Source: Chlorogloeopsis sp. ULAP01 (GTDB taxonomy: Bacteria > Cyanobacteriota > Cyanobacteriia > Cyanobacteriales > Nostocaceae). Taken from it: a DNA stretch of 64,000 bases. Location of the stretch: contig NZ_JAUDRH010000006.1 of assembly GCF_030381805.1 (NCBI RefSeq), forward strand, positions 310,001 to 374,000, given 5' to 3'. The position numbers and the translations under genes are program-made. Positions within the stretch are counted from its first letter, which is position 1, and each line of letters opens with the position of its first letter. This document shows, one piece after another, positions 24,809 through 34,231 of the stretch. The notes under the pieces were generated by a model. The model was not told the DNA's origin, searched no databases, and saw only the letters and a program-made list of their open reading frames with translations.

Positions 24809-27484
24809 TTATAAACCCTCACGTAAACCGAGCGCGATTTTACTGTGTTTTTCGATTTGCCCCATTACTTGTTTAGCTCTATGAATCACCACTTTAGGTA
24901 AACCTGCTAATCTTCCTGCTTCTATGCCATAAGACTTGTCAGCACCTCCCGGTTGAACTTGGTGCAAAAATATAATTTGCTCTGGTAATTCCTTCACTGT
25001 CACCTGATAATTTGCCACATTCTCCAACAGCGACGCCAATTCATTCAACTCGTGGTAGTGGGTGGCAAAAATTGTTCTAGCTCGAATTTCCGTTGCCAGA
25101 TACTCTGCTACCGCCCAAGCAATAGAAAGACCATCAAAAGTTGCCGTTCCGCGACCAATTTCATCTAATAATACCAAAGACCGCGATGTCGCATGGTTGA
25201 GAATATTTGCCGTTTCATTCATCTCTACCATAAAGGTAGATTGACCGGTTGCTAAATCATCCACCGCACCTACACGGGTAAATATGCGATCGCATATCCC
25301 CAACCGAGCAAATCTAGCAGGTACGAAACTGCCAATTTGTGCCATCAGTTGTATCAACCCCACCTGCCTTAAATAACAACTTTTACCACTTGCATTTGGC
25401 CCGGTGAGAATAATTAAGTCGGGAGATGAGGACGCGGGAACTGAACAGATATCCGTCTCACTTTCTTTGCTTCCTCCTTTCTCGGTGTCTCTCCCTCTCA
25501 GTGTCTGGGTGTCCCCCTGTTCCGTGTCCTCTGTCCCCCGTTCCCTGTTACCTAATTGAGTCGAATTCGGCACAAAGAATCCCGCAGGCAAAGACTGTTC
25601 TACTACCGGGTGCCGTCCATCCACAACATAAATTTCTCGTCCTTCTACCATTTGTGGACAACAATAGCCTTGATGCACTGCCAATTCTGCCAAGCCACAC
25701 AGTACATCTGCTGCTGCGACTGCACGGGAAAGATTACGGATTACCTCCGCCTGCTGCCCCACCTCTTCTCGCAGTGCTATAAAAATTTCATACTCCATCT
25801 GATTTAAATCGTCCCGCGCTGTGAGGATTCGTGCTTCGCGTTCCTTCAATTCTGGAGTAATGTAGCGTTCCTCATTTGTCAGTGTTTGCTTGCGTATATA
25901 ATTTGACGGTACTTGGTCAGCTTTAGCGCGAGAAATACTGATGTAATAACCGAAAGTTTTATTAAATCCTACCTTTAGTGTTTGAATTCCTGTTCTGGAT
26001 CGTTCCTCTACTTCCAAATTAGCAATCCATTTTTGGTCTTCTTCCACCAAAACACGTCTTTCATCCAAGTGCTTGTTCACTCCAGGACGAATTAATCCAC
26101 CTTCTTTAATATATACTGGTGGCGTCTCAACAACATGAGCGCTGATTTTTTGTGCCAGTTCTTCTAATACAGGCGGCACTTTTTGTAAAGCTTTGAGAAA
26201 AGGAGAACGAGTTTCTGACACTAACAGCGCTAATTCCGGTAATCTAGAAAGCGAATCTGCCAAAGCTACTAAATCTCTGCCGTTAGCAGTGCCAGATCCA
26301 GCCCTGCCTGTGAGGCGCTCCAAGTCATAAATTTGCCGTAGCAACTGGCGTAAGTCTTGACGGAGGGGAGTGTTTTCTACTAGTTCTTGAATCGTATCTT
26401 GTCGCGCCCGAATGCCTTTAATATCAAGTAGCGGTTGCAGGAACCATCGCCGCAAGGCACGACTGCCCATTGCTGTACTGGTTCTATCTAGCGCCCACAG
26501 CAAGGAACCATGAAAACTGCCATCTCGGACTGTTTGCGTAATTTCTAGGTTGCGACGTGTTTGATGGTCAACGATTAAGTAATCAGTAATGGTGTAGGTG
26601 CGGAGGAGTTGGAGCGGAACCGAGTTGTGTTTTTGGGTTTCTTCTAAGTATTGCAGCAAGCCGCCAGATGCACGAACAGCGAGGGGAAGATGTTCGCAAC
26701 CCATACCTTCTAGCGATCGCACTTTAAACTTTTGCAACAATCTGGTTCTAGCTTCTCCTGCCGAGAAAGGAATTTGCGATCGTAAAGCATAACAAAAAGC
26801 AGGTGGCAAACATTCCGGTAAATGCTCAGATTTTTCTCCCGGACGTAATAAACCTCCTAAATCAGGAGCATTGGTAGGAATTAGAACTTCCGCAGGCTGC
26901 AAGCGCATCAATTCCTGTGTCAAATGTTCTGAATTGCTGCCTTGAGTGGTGAGGAATTCACCTGTAGAGATATCCGCATACCCCAAACCCCAATGCTCCC
27001 CCGCAATTACCACAGCAGCCAGGTAATTATTGCGACCCGATTTTAGCATTCCCTCTTCTAGCAAAGTACCAGGAGTGAGAATACGTGTTATTTCCCGCCG
27101 CACCAATCTGCCAGTAGCTTCCGCCGCATCTTCCACTTGATCGCAAATTACAACTGCGTAGCCTTTTTCCACCAACAAAGTTGCATGACGTTCCCAAGCA
27201 TGGTGCGGTACGCCACTCATTGCTACCCTGCCCACTTCTCCGACTGGCTTGCTAGTCAGGAAAAGTTCTAATTCCTGTGCCAAAGTTACAGCATCTTGGA
27301 AATAGCATTCAAAGAAATCTCCCACCCGATACAACAACACAGCATGAGGATACTTCTCTTTCGTTTCGACATAATGCTGGAACATTTGAGTCAGCTTGCT
27401 GCGATCCACGATTCGATAATCCGAAATAGGCGCAATCGCATTGTTGTTTCCAGTGGGTTGGGATGCAGAGTGAGAAGCAGTCAT
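24809..27484 (-). CDS. mutS: DNA mismatch repair protein MutS
   Basis: An 891-residue MutS1. It has the mismatch-binding motif LLYRVGDFFECYF (Phe-X-Glu near 57-59), connector and lever domains, a clamp, then the ABC-type ATPase with Walker A GPNASGKS (about 692-699), Walker B LVLLDEIGRGTATFDG and the ATHYHEL switch. ATG at 27484 (MTASHSASQ) is preferred; a GTG 33 bases upstream would add 11 residues. Residues about 644-685 just before the ATPase core are a Glu/Thr/Gly/Arg-rich in-frame insertion of repeat DNA. MutL is not in the window, which is usual in bacteria with scattered mismatch-repair genes. Confidence 0.96.
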   Translation of the reverse strand: MTASHSASQPTGNNNAIAPISDYRIVDRSKLTQMFQHYVETKEKYPHAVLLYRVGDFFECYFQDAVTLAQELELFLTSKPVGEVGRVAMSGVPHHAWERHATLLVEKGYAVVICDQVEDAAEATGRLVRREITRILTPGTLLEEGMLKSGRNNYLAAVVIAGEHWGLGYADISTGEFLTTQGSNSEHLTQELMRLQPAEVLIPTNAPDLGGLLRPGEKSEHLPECLPPAFCYALRSQIPFSAGEARTRLLQKFKVRSLEGMGCEHLPLAVRASGGLLQYLEETQKHNSVPLQLLRTYTITDYLIVDHQTRRNLEITQTVRDGSFHGSLLWALDRTSTAMGSRALRRWFLQPLLDIKGIRARQDTIQELVENTPLRQDLRQLLRQIYDLERLTGRAGSGTANGRDLVALADSLSRLPELALLVSETRSPFLKALQKVPPVLEELAQKISAHVVETPPVYIKEGGLIRPGVNKHLDERRVLVEEDQKWIANLEVEERSRTGIQTLKVGFNKTFGYYISISRAKADQVPSNYIRKQTLTNEERYITPELKEREARILTARDDLNQMEYEIFIALREEVGQQAEVIRNLSRAVAAADVLCGLAELAVHQGYCCPQMVEGREIYVVDGRHPVVEQSLPAGFFVPNSTQLGNRERGTEDTEQGDTQTLRGRDTEKGGSKESETDICSVPASSSPDLIILTGPNASGKSCYLRQVGLIQLMAQIGSFVPARFARLGICDRIFTRVGAVDDLATGQSTFMVEMNETANILNHATSRSLVLLDEIGRGTATFDGLSIAWAVAEYLATEIRARTIFATHYHELNELASLLENVANYQVTVKELPEQIIFLHQVQPGGADKSYGIEAGRLAGLPKVVIHRAKQVMGQIEKHSKIALGLREGL
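25428..25552. repeat. In-frame low-complexity repeat inside mutS
   Basis: Pyrimidine-rich on the plus strand, with recurring gtgtc/ccctc units (ctcggtgtctctccctc, tgtctgggtgtccccctg). The same type of sequence occurs in spacers such as 13850-13895 and 59640-59695. It encodes GNRERGTEDTEQGDTQTLRG and about 20 further low-complexity residues ahead of Walker A. Confidence 0.7.
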
Positions 27485-27729
27485 CGATGATTTAGCAGTA
27501 CAGATGGCAACTGACACAAGATACGATGATATCGCGTTATCAGCGATACTTTCATTTTGTTCAAGGTTTGTTAACTAACTGAGACTAACTTGCTGTTCTC
27601 AAACGTTAACCTAGAACTCATACAATTTTAGATATTAGATTGTGAAAAAATACTGGATCAGCTCTTAGGTATTCCATCTGTCGCAATCATTTTTCAAATT
27701 GGGATCAAAACCCAGCGAGGTTTTAACTT

Positions 27730-28302
27730 ATGATTGCTTCTCCTCAAAAAGACTATCTCACTGCCGAAGCATACCTCAAAATGGAGGAACACAGTGATGT
27801 CAAGCATGAGTACATTGACGGGTATATCTACGCAATGGCTGGAGCAAGCGATCCTCACGTTACTATTGCCGGGAATTTGTTTGCTCTGCTCCGCAATCAT
27901 GTACGCGGATCTGGCTGTCGTGTTTACATTTCTGATATGAAAGCACGAATCGAATCCCTAAATCGATTTTACTATCCTGATGTGATGGTTACCTGCGACC
28001 AACGAGACCAAGAAACGCCAGCTTATAAAAAATATCCTTGTTTAATTGTCGAAGTTTTATCTGACTCTACTGAAGCCTTCGATCGGGGTGATAAGTTCGC
28101 TGATTATCAAGCATTGGAGAGCTTGCAAGAGTATGTTTTAATTAACACTAAACGTCAGCGAGTTGAGTGCTTCCAACGTAATAGTGAAGGATTGTGGGTT
28201 TTGCGATCGTATACTTCGCAGCAAGAGTTCTTTCGACTGAATAGCATTAATTTTGAAGGAACTATGGCAGCACTTTATGAAGATGTGGTTTTTGAAGCAT
28301 GA
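27730..28302 (+). CDS. Uma2 family endonuclease-like protein (DUF820)
   Basis: A 190-residue PD-(D/E)XK-fold protein of the Uma2 family, which is strongly expanded in cyanobacteria. Visible motifs are DYLTAEAYLKMEE, HEYIDGYIYAMAGAS, the core YYPDVMVTC (Asp) and CLIVEVLSDSTEAFDRGDKF (E-X-L with downstream Asp/Lys), and LQEYVLINTKRQRVECF. Biochemical role is unproven for most members. These genes are often near mobile or decayed DNA, as here. Confidence 0.88.
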   Translation: MIASPQKDYLTAEAYLKMEEHSDVKHEYIDGYIYAMAGASDPHVTIAGNLFALLRNHVRGSGCRVYISDMKARIESLNRFYYPDVMVTCDQRDQETPAYKKYPCLIVEVLSDSTEAFDRGDKFADYQALESLQEYVLINTKRQRVECFQRNSEGLWVLRSYTSQQEFFRLNSINFEGTMAALYEDVVFEA

Positions 28303-28332
28303 CTTAGATTTCAAATGGCAACTTCAATAAAT

Positions 28333-28455
28333 TTAGCGATGATGTGCTCGTCTTTTTGCCGCTTCTTTTGGGTAATCACCCAACCATTCAGATTTAGGAT
28401 TTAGTTCAAACAGTGTTGCTTCTAGTATTGACAATAAAAGAGGTTTTCGCCTCAT
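28333..28455 (-). CDS. Possible 40-residue basic small protein
   Basis: ATG at 28455 opens a 40-codon frame, MRRKPLLLSILEATLFELNP followed by KSEWLGDYPKEAAKRRAHHR. It is amphipathic with a strongly basic C-terminus and protein-like codon use. It is too short for a family call and could be a genuine small gene or the surviving end of a larger one. It lies in the same direction as the frameshifted gene upstream. Confidence 0.4.
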   Translation of the reverse strand: MRRKPLLLSILEATLFELNPKSEWLGDYPKEAAKRRAHHR

Positions 28456-28487
28456 AGTTTTTTTGCGGTAAATAGTAGCTTGTTGTT

Positions 28488-29384
28488 CTAGGTTTCTAAA
28501 AGCAACCACGAAACATCCGTAGATACAGTTATGCCTAAATCATCGAGTATTTGCTGACGAAATCTTAAGTGAGCTTGGAAAAATTCATCAAAACTAACAT
28601 TTTGATAGTAGGTTCCCACTTTTTTAGGGTGACGCCAGATGTATGCAATCCCATCATTTTGATTAACTTCCCGATTAATAGCACCGACTACCCAATCTTG
28701 CTCCACAATACTAAAAACCGTACAGTGTTCAACTATTGCCTCTCCATTTGCCCCAAAAATCTGACCAATTTCAGCAAAGCAATAATGTTGTGGGTGGGCA
28801 AAACACCGAGCAAATCCAGTACCTGGTTCAACTTTATAATCCATTAACTGGACAAAACCAAGAGATTCTAAAGTACTGGTTTGATTGCCTAACCAACTAA
28901 CATTTAAAAGTGGATAATCTGCAAGCACTGCTACTTGGAATTTCCAGTCATCTGCAGAGCCTGAAGCATCTGAGATTTGAGATGAGACAGAAACCAAATT
29001 AAGGGAAAGAACACCAAGGAAAAACCTAATATGAAACCTACCAAAATTGGAAAACTCAGCAGATTGGAAAGTCTCCAGCCAGAAATGCCAATAAGTGCTA
29101 AAAATACAACTAAACCTCCAAATAGGAAATTCCCTATTTCAAACCAACCCCTGCGTAGTACTTATAGTTAAAGTACCCATCGCAGCAGCATCAATAACTT
29201 TTGATTTTGTTCAAAGTTTTCTAACTCTTCGGTTACTTCGCCTCGTGGGTGGTGTTGGTGGAGGTGGTTCTTGTGATTTGAGGAGCGCGATCGCCAATGA
29301 GAAATTATCCCAACCATTCCTCACGAGAAACCCTAGCTCGTCGCAGTAGTCGCGATCGTAAACCGACGTTAAAATCTCCTTCAT
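28488..29384 (-). pseudogene. Multiply frameshifted membrane-protein gene, unknown family
   Basis: Consecutive frames on the minus strand join into one plausible protein. From ATG at 29384: MKEILTSVYDRDYCDELGFL... up to a PPPPTPPT linker. Then a second frame, GEVTEELENFEQNQKLLMLL. Then another frame with two membrane helices (FLFGGLVVFLALIGISGWRL and FPILVGFILGFSLVFFPLIW). Then the long soluble part beginning DDWKFQVAVLADYPLLNVSW and ending at 28488. At least three frame changes separate these pieces. The last 169 codons remain open and could still be translated from a TTG at 28997, but the gene as a whole looks dead. No known domain was recognised. Confidence 0.6.
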
Positions 29385-29403
29385 GACGATTGGGAATAAT
29401 TTT

Positions 29404-29736
29404 TTAGACTTGTTTAGTAAGTTCGTTGAGATTTATATCCGCAATGACAGGAATATCAAATCCCAAACGCAAACGCAGCGCTATCCAGTCACTCAAAGCT
29501 TCTCTTAATTCACGCCCAGACACCCTGTAAAGAAGGAATTTCACCCCAATAATACCAACTCTGTATGAAGATGCGCTGACGCGCAAGAAATAAATAACGA
29601 ACCACAAAGAACACAAAGAGAGGAGGTACGGAGAAAATTTGGCGCAGCTTCACAAAGAAATAGTATAAGTTCTATCATCTTCAATAATCTCATAAACTGC
29701 TAGTTCCATAGCTTTGTCAATATAGCTTGCCAACAT
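29404..29736 (-). pseudogene. hicB-like antitoxin gene interrupted by a repeat
   Basis: From ATG at 29736 the frame reads MLASYIDKAMELAVYEIIED and then breaks. After about 100 bases of repeat DNA, GEIPSLQGVWA appears, and then in another frame ELREALSDWIALRLRLGFDI, PVIADINLN and stop at 29404. These pieces, in order, are the start, the middle GEIP-LQGVWA motif and the C-terminal helix of HicB-family antitoxins. About ten codons between GVWA and ELREAL are also missing. No hicA toxin gene is adjacent. It is clearly a wrecked gene. Confidence 0.7.
29545..29650. repeat. Repeat inserted in hicB remnant
   Basis: It contains gatgcgctgacgcgc and gaaccacaaagaacacaaagag. The latter matches the type gaaccgcagaggcgcagagaa seen (complementary) inside the alpha-mannosidase gene at about 48215-48245. 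The ends are approximate. Confidence 0.55.
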
Positions 29737-29836
29737 TGAGAATTCTCACCTATATAACTAACTATAAAGTTTCTATTTTCTGTCTTGAAAATAGGGTTGG
29801 GGGAAAGAGATTTTCATTCCCTCATTATGTGATTTA

Positions 29837-30928
29837 TTACATGACTGTCTGACTTGTTCCTACAGTTGATTCTGATTCTATCTTCTCCACTTTCTCAAAT
29901 TTTCCTTCACGCCAAGTATCTGCAACACTTTTAATAAAACTAGCCAAAGGAATGGCAACTAATAGCCCCAATAACCCTCCCAATTTCGCCCCTAAAAGTA
30001 AGGAAATAACTACCCAAACTGGATTTAAACCAGTTAAATTGCCGAGAATGCGAGGAGCAACAAAATTAGAATTAAATTGGTCAATTGCTACTGCGACAAT
30101 TAAAACTTCTACTCCTAACCAAAAGTTATTTAATGCCACTAAAGAGCTAACTATACCAATTCCTATTCCTGTACCAAAAGGAAATAAGGCAAAAAAACCA
30201 ATAACTAATCCGAATAATAAACCTAATGGAACTTGCAGCGCTAAAAATGCAAGTGTAATTCCTGTTGCCAATATAGTAGCTAAAGTTAATTGACCAAGAA
30301 AGTAATTTTGAAAGTCCTCGCGTAGTGATTGACGAATGTATGTTCCGATGTGCGCTGGAAACCACAAAAATATTCCGTCCCAGATACTTTCTCCGTTCAA
30401 AACAAGGTAGAAAGTCAAGACTACTGTCAGCAAGGTGTTGACGAGACTGCCGATAGTATCTAAAGCAAGACTTAATATTCTACCAGTAAAATTTTGAATT
30501 TGAGTTGAGACTCGATCAAGAAGCTGGGGTAATAAGCCACTTAAGTTTATTGGTAATTGTTCTGTTGTTGCCCAGTTTTGAAAAGCTTGTAGCTGTTGAG
30601 TACCAGAATCAATCCAAGCGGGCAAAATGTTAGCCAATTCGTTGAGCTGTTGTATTATTAGCGGCACTAAGGTGATGCCTAAACCTACTAATATCACCAC
30701 AGTTATCAACAAAGCGACTGTAACAGCTATGTTGCGTTTTACTCCTTGTTTTTGAAACAACCGGATGGGATAATCTAAAAGAAAAGCCAGCAATAAGGCA
30801 GCAACTAAAATGCTAACTAATGGCTGAAAATACTTGATTACCTGAAGCAATACCCAGCCATTGAGGATGACAAGGGGAAATGCCAAGCCAAAGGTTAACC
30901 ATCGCGGTAGTTTGTTTACTGATTGCAT
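29837..30928 (-). CDS. AI-2E family transporter (PerM-like)
   Basis: A 363-residue polytopic membrane protein with about seven to eight helices: paired N-terminal helices (LTFGLAFPLVILNGWVLLQV and VSILVAALLLAFLLDYPI), a long central amphipathic region, and the C-terminal pore part with PFGTGIGIGIVS, NFVAPRILGNLTGLNPVWVV and LLGAKLGGLLGLLVAIPLA. The family exports small molecules or acts as an ion antiporter; the substrate is unknown here. A paralogue of about the same length lies at the right end of the window. The Nudix gene lies immediately upstream on the same strand. Confidence 0.9.
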   Translation of the reverse strand: MQSVNKLPRWLTFGLAFPLVILNGWVLLQVIKYFQPLVSILVAALLLAFLLDYPIRLFQKQGVKRNIAVTVALLITVVILVGLGITLVPLIIQQLNELANILPAWIDSGTQQLQAFQNWATTEQLPINLSGLLPQLLDRVSTQIQNFTGRILSLALDTIGSLVNTLLTVVLTFYLVLNGESIWDGIFLWFPAHIGTYIRQSLREDFQNYFLGQLTLATILATGITLAFLALQVPLGLLFGLVIGFFALFPFGTGIGIGIVSSLVALNNFWLGVEVLIVAVAIDQFNSNFVAPRILGNLTGLNPVWVVISLLLGAKLGGLLGLLVAIPLASFIKSVADTWREGKFEKVEKIESESTVGTSQTVM

Positions 30929-30938
30929 GGCACTGATT

Positions 30939-31367
30939 CTATTTATTCATTTTCTGCATAAAATCTAATAATATGCGCTGATGTACGGTTCCTACAGGTC
31001 GGATTTCCCCTGCTACTGTTGAATAACAGCTACCTTGGCAGATGTCTTCCGGTGTAAGTAAGCCCATATCCCAACCTTCGCTAAGAACTAGCTGATCTAA
31101 TTCCACCAAAAGCGGCGCATGAAAAACGTGACGAATCACCCTATCATCACCATAACAGCCAAACTCATCAAATTTTTGTGGTAGCTCGTAATTAATTTCT
31201 TCTAAAATTTCTCGCTTTACTGCTATCTCTGGAGTTTCACCGGATTCGATATGTCCGCCAAATAGCGCCCAGTATCCAGGATAAAGAATATTGGGATTAT
31301 TATCCCGCAGTTGCATGAGAAACTTGTTTTTTTGATAGAGAATTGCGATCGCTACATGAGCAGCCAT
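30939..31367 (-). CDS. Nudix hydrolase
   Basis: About 142 residues with a full Nudix box GHIESGETPEIAVKREILEE (G-x5-E-x7-RE-x2-EE), which binds the metal and pyrophosphate of a nucleoside-diphosphate-X substrate. The substrate cannot be predicted. ATG at 31367 (MAAHVAIAILYQKNKF) gives a normal Nudix start; an ATG at 31427 or a TTG at 31445 would extend it by 20-26 residues. It ends 10 bases before the AI-2E transporter gene, so the two may form an operon. Confidence 0.88.
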   Translation of the reverse strand: MAAHVAIAILYQKNKFLMQLRDNNPNILYPGYWALFGGHIESGETPEIAVKREILEEINYELPQKFDEFGCYGDDRVIRHVFHAPLLVELDQLVLSEGWDMGLLTPEDICQGSCYSTVAGEIRPVGTVHQRILLDFMQKMNK

Positions 31368-31542
31368 ATTTACTACTGTATAAGTACCAACATTCTTTAT
31401 TGTCCATATCTTGTTGGTTTTTCCCATATTTTCCAAAACTGGCAACCAAAATGTGTAAACACAGGGCGACTTGATGTTAGGTACAGTGCTACAGCATCTA
31501 GCTAAGATCCATCCATAAAGCTATATTTTGATGTTCAGAATT

Positions 31543-31929
31543 TTACTTTTCTTCTAGAAATACTTCTCCAAAGTCTTTGCCAGCTATAGGTATAGGCTGA
31601 TATTTAATTTTGCCTTTGATGACTGCGTATTCTCCCTCTCGCAAAGCTGTTTGATTGGTAATAGCCCAAATTTTTCCTGTGGAGTCGTTAATTAGATACG
31701 CCTGCCGCTTCAGTAAAGGCACTCGCCTTTCGACTTTGCCTTGAATGTATGCCGTTGTACCGATGCTTGGTTGTGATTGTAGTTCCCGAATCGGAGTTAC
31801 ATTTGCTCCTAGTGCATTTACCTTGGAAAAACTAAACTGACTACAACCCACTAATCCTGTAAAAAAGAGACACGTCAAACTCAAACGAGATACCGTAATA
31901 ATGAGGAATTTTTCTTTTGCTTGTAGCAT
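31543..31929 (-). CDS. Lipoprotein with OB-like domain, unknown function
   Basis: About 128 residues from ATG at 31929. The N-terminus is basic, followed by a hydrophobic stretch ending in the lipobox LVGC, so the cysteine is probably lipidated. The mature domain (IGTTAYIQGKVERRVPLLKR, YLINDSTGKIWAITN, YAVIKGKIKYQPI) has the pattern of a small OB-fold domain of bacterial secreted proteins. In-frame starts at 31959 and 32046 exist but would bury the signal. No functional partner is evident. Confidence 0.72.
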   Translation of the reverse strand: MLQAKEKFLIITVSRLSLTCLFFTGLVGCSQFSFSKVNALGANVTPIRELQSQPSIGTTAYIQGKVERRVPLLKRQAYLINDSTGKIWAITNQTALREGEYAVIKGKIKYQPIPIAGKDFGEVFLEEK

Positions 31930-32279
31930 AAAAGATACCTTTTCCGGAAATTGTGGCATCAGTAGTTGGTGAGCCGCAACTTTAAATGAGTAAATTCCTA
32001 TCAATAGGATGCTGCGGTATGAGAAAAACACTCCCACCTGAAGCAACCAATCTGAGAAGATAAAGATATAGATTCTGATCTGATTTGTGAGAAATTGTGT
32101 TTTGGTCGTTGATTGTTGGTAGTTGGTTAATGTTTCCTACAGCAAATAAACATCAACCAAAAGCTATCAATGAAGCCCTCACTAAAAGTCTCACAGTTCT
32201 TTGAGGAGTCTATGTTTGGTGAGTGCTGCTACGGTATCGGACAGCAATGCCAAAGTAAGAGCGTACTTCTAATAATAGA

Positions 32280-33155
32280 ATGGAAACAAAAACTGCCAAG
32301 TTACTCGATGGTAAAGCTTTAGCTGCAAAAATTCAGCAAGAACTTGCTGCTGAGATTACCCAACTACAACCTCAAATAGGACGCCCACCAGGTTTAGCAG
32401 TACTAATGGTTGGCGACAACCCCGCTTCAGCTGCATATGTAAGCGGCAAAGAACGAGCTTGCGCAAAAGTTGGTATTGCCTCCTTTGGTAAGCATTTCCC
32501 TACAGAAACTACTCAAGCCGAACTTGAGGAAGCTATTCATACTCTAAACCAGGATGAGCGGGTAGATGGTATTCTAGTGCAGTTACCCCTACCAAACCAC
32601 TTGGATGCTGTTTCTCTATTACATCAAATTCACCCCGACAAAGATGCTGACGGACTGCACCCAGTAAATATGGGAAAATTAATGCGGGGAGAACGTGGTT
32701 TACGCAGTTGTACTCCAGCAGGAGTAATGCGCTTGTTGCAAGAGTATGAAATTCCTTTGCGAGGGAAACAAGCAACAGTGTTAGGACGCAGTATTTTGGT
32801 AGGCAAGCCACTGGCGTTAATGCTATTGGAAGCTGATGCCACGGTGACAGTTGCCCATTCGCGATCGCAAGATCTAGCTGCCATTACCAAAAATGCTGAT
32901 ATTCTAATTGCAGCAGTAGGTCGTCCAGAAATGATTTCAGCACAAATGGTGAAACCGGGTGCTGTTGTGGTAGATGTGGGGATAAATCGCATTACTGATG
33001 TCGGTGGCAACAGTCGCCTAGTCGGAGATGTCAATTTTGACTCAGTTGCTGGTGTGGCAGAATTTCTCACCCCAGTTCCTGGTGGTGTTGGTCCTATGAC
33101 CGTTGCCATGTTACTGCAAAATACCTTTTCTACTTATTTAAGGGTGACAAAATAA
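32280..33155 (+). CDS. folD: Bifunctional methylenetetrahydrofolate dehydrogenase/cyclohydrolase
   Basis: A 291-residue FolD, which interconverts 5,10-methylene- and 10-formyl-tetrahydrofolate with NADP. Family motifs are all present: AYVSGKERACAKVGI (catalytic Lys), DGILVQLPLPNHLD, CTPAGVMRLLQ, the NADP-binding VLGRSILVGKPLALML, and PVPGGVGPMTVAMLLQNT near the end. It begins a plus-strand series with crtE and a PAP2-like gene, an arrangement I recall as common in cyanobacteria. The function is housekeeping one-carbon metabolism. Confidence 0.97.
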   Translation: METKTAKLLDGKALAAKIQQELAAEITQLQPQIGRPPGLAVLMVGDNPASAAYVSGKERACAKVGIASFGKHFPTETTQAELEEAIHTLNQDERVDGILVQLPLPNHLDAVSLLHQIHPDKDADGLHPVNMGKLMRGERGLRSCTPAGVMRLLQEYEIPLRGKQATVLGRSILVGKPLALMLLEADATVTVAHSRSQDLAAITKNADILIAAVGRPEMISAQMVKPGAVVVDVGINRITDVGGNSRLVGDVNFDSVAGVAEFLTPVPGGVGPMTVAMLLQNTFSTYLRVTK

Positions 33156-33304
33156 AGTTTAGATTAGAGATTTTAAGTTGCCAGTTGCACTCATCAAACC
33201 AAAAACTATGGTTAGTTAAGAGTAGAGCCAAATTCTAAATCTCAAATTACCACATACCCTTAAAATTGTTACATAAATAACATAAAACATAAGGAAATAT
33301 AGGA

Positions 33305-34231
33305 ATGGTAGCAGCGGATAACTTGAAACCGACTCCAAAACAAGCAAATTTTGACCTCATTACCTATTTGAAAGAACGACAACAGCTTTGTGAAGCAGCC
33401 CTGGAGCAGACGATTTCCGTGCGTTATCCAGAAAAAATTTACGAAGCTATGCGTTACTCTCTCTTAGCTGGAGGTAAGCGTCTGCGCCCCATTCTTTGCC
33501 TGGCAACTTGTGAGATGACAGGCGGTACGATCGAAATGGCAATGCCAACAGCATGCGCCTTGGAGATGATCCACACGATGTCGTTAATTCACGACGATCT
33601 GCCAGCTATGGATAATGATGATTACCGTCGTGGAAAGCTGACGAATCACAAGGTTTATGGAGAAGATGTTGCCATTTTAGCTGGAGATGGCTTGTTGGCT
33701 TACGCTTTTGAGTATATTGCCGCTAATACCAAAAATGTGCCTCCTGAACGAGTGTTGCAGGTAGTTGCTCATTTGGGACGTGCTGTAGGGGCTGCTGGAT
33801 TAGTCGGTGGTCAAGTAGTAGATTTAGAATCGGAAGGCAAGTCAGATATTTCTTTAGAAACACTAAATTTTATTCACAATCACAAAACAGGAGCGCTCCT
33901 AAAAGCTTGTATTGTTTGTGGTGGTGTGCTATCAGGAGCATCTGAGCAAGATTTACAAAGATTATCTAGTTATGCTCGAAATATTGGTTTAGCATTTCAG
34001 ATTATTGATGATGTTTTGGATATCACTGCTACCCAAGAACAATTAGGTAAAACCGCAGGCAAAGACCAACAAGCCAAAAAAGTGACTTATCCTAGTCTTT
34101 GGGGAATCGAAGAATCTCGAAAACAAGCCCAAAAACTAATTGAGGCAGCTTGTGCGGAATTAGAACCTTTTGGAAAGGCGGCAGAACCTTTAGTGGCACT
34201 GGCTCACTTTATTACCAGTCGCAATCATTAG
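33305..34231 (+). CDS. crtE: Geranylgeranyl diphosphate synthase
   Basis: A 308-residue trans-isoprenyl diphosphate synthase. The first Asp-rich motif is LIHDDLPAMDNDDYRRGK and the second is FQIIDDVLDI. GGKRLRPILCLATCEM and the K-T-YPSLWG region also fit the family. It makes C20 geranylgeranyl diphosphate for carotenoids, phytyl chains and quinones. The length fits the cyanobacterial CrtE/GGPS group; FPP synthase activity cannot be excluded from sequence alone. ATG at 33305 follows the spacer aaggaaatatagga. Confidence 0.93.
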   Translation: MVAADNLKPTPKQANFDLITYLKERQQLCEAALEQTISVRYPEKIYEAMRYSLLAGGKRLRPILCLATCEMTGGTIEMAMPTACALEMIHTMSLIHDDLPAMDNDDYRRGKLTNHKVYGEDVAILAGDGLLAYAFEYIAANTKNVPPERVLQVVAHLGRAVGAAGLVGGQVVDLESEGKSDISLETLNFIHNHKTGALLKACIVCGGVLSGASEQDLQRLSSYARNIGLAFQIIDDVLDITATQEQLGKTAGKDQQAKKVTYPSLWGIEESRKQAQKLIEAACAELEPFGKAAEPLVALAHFITSRNH

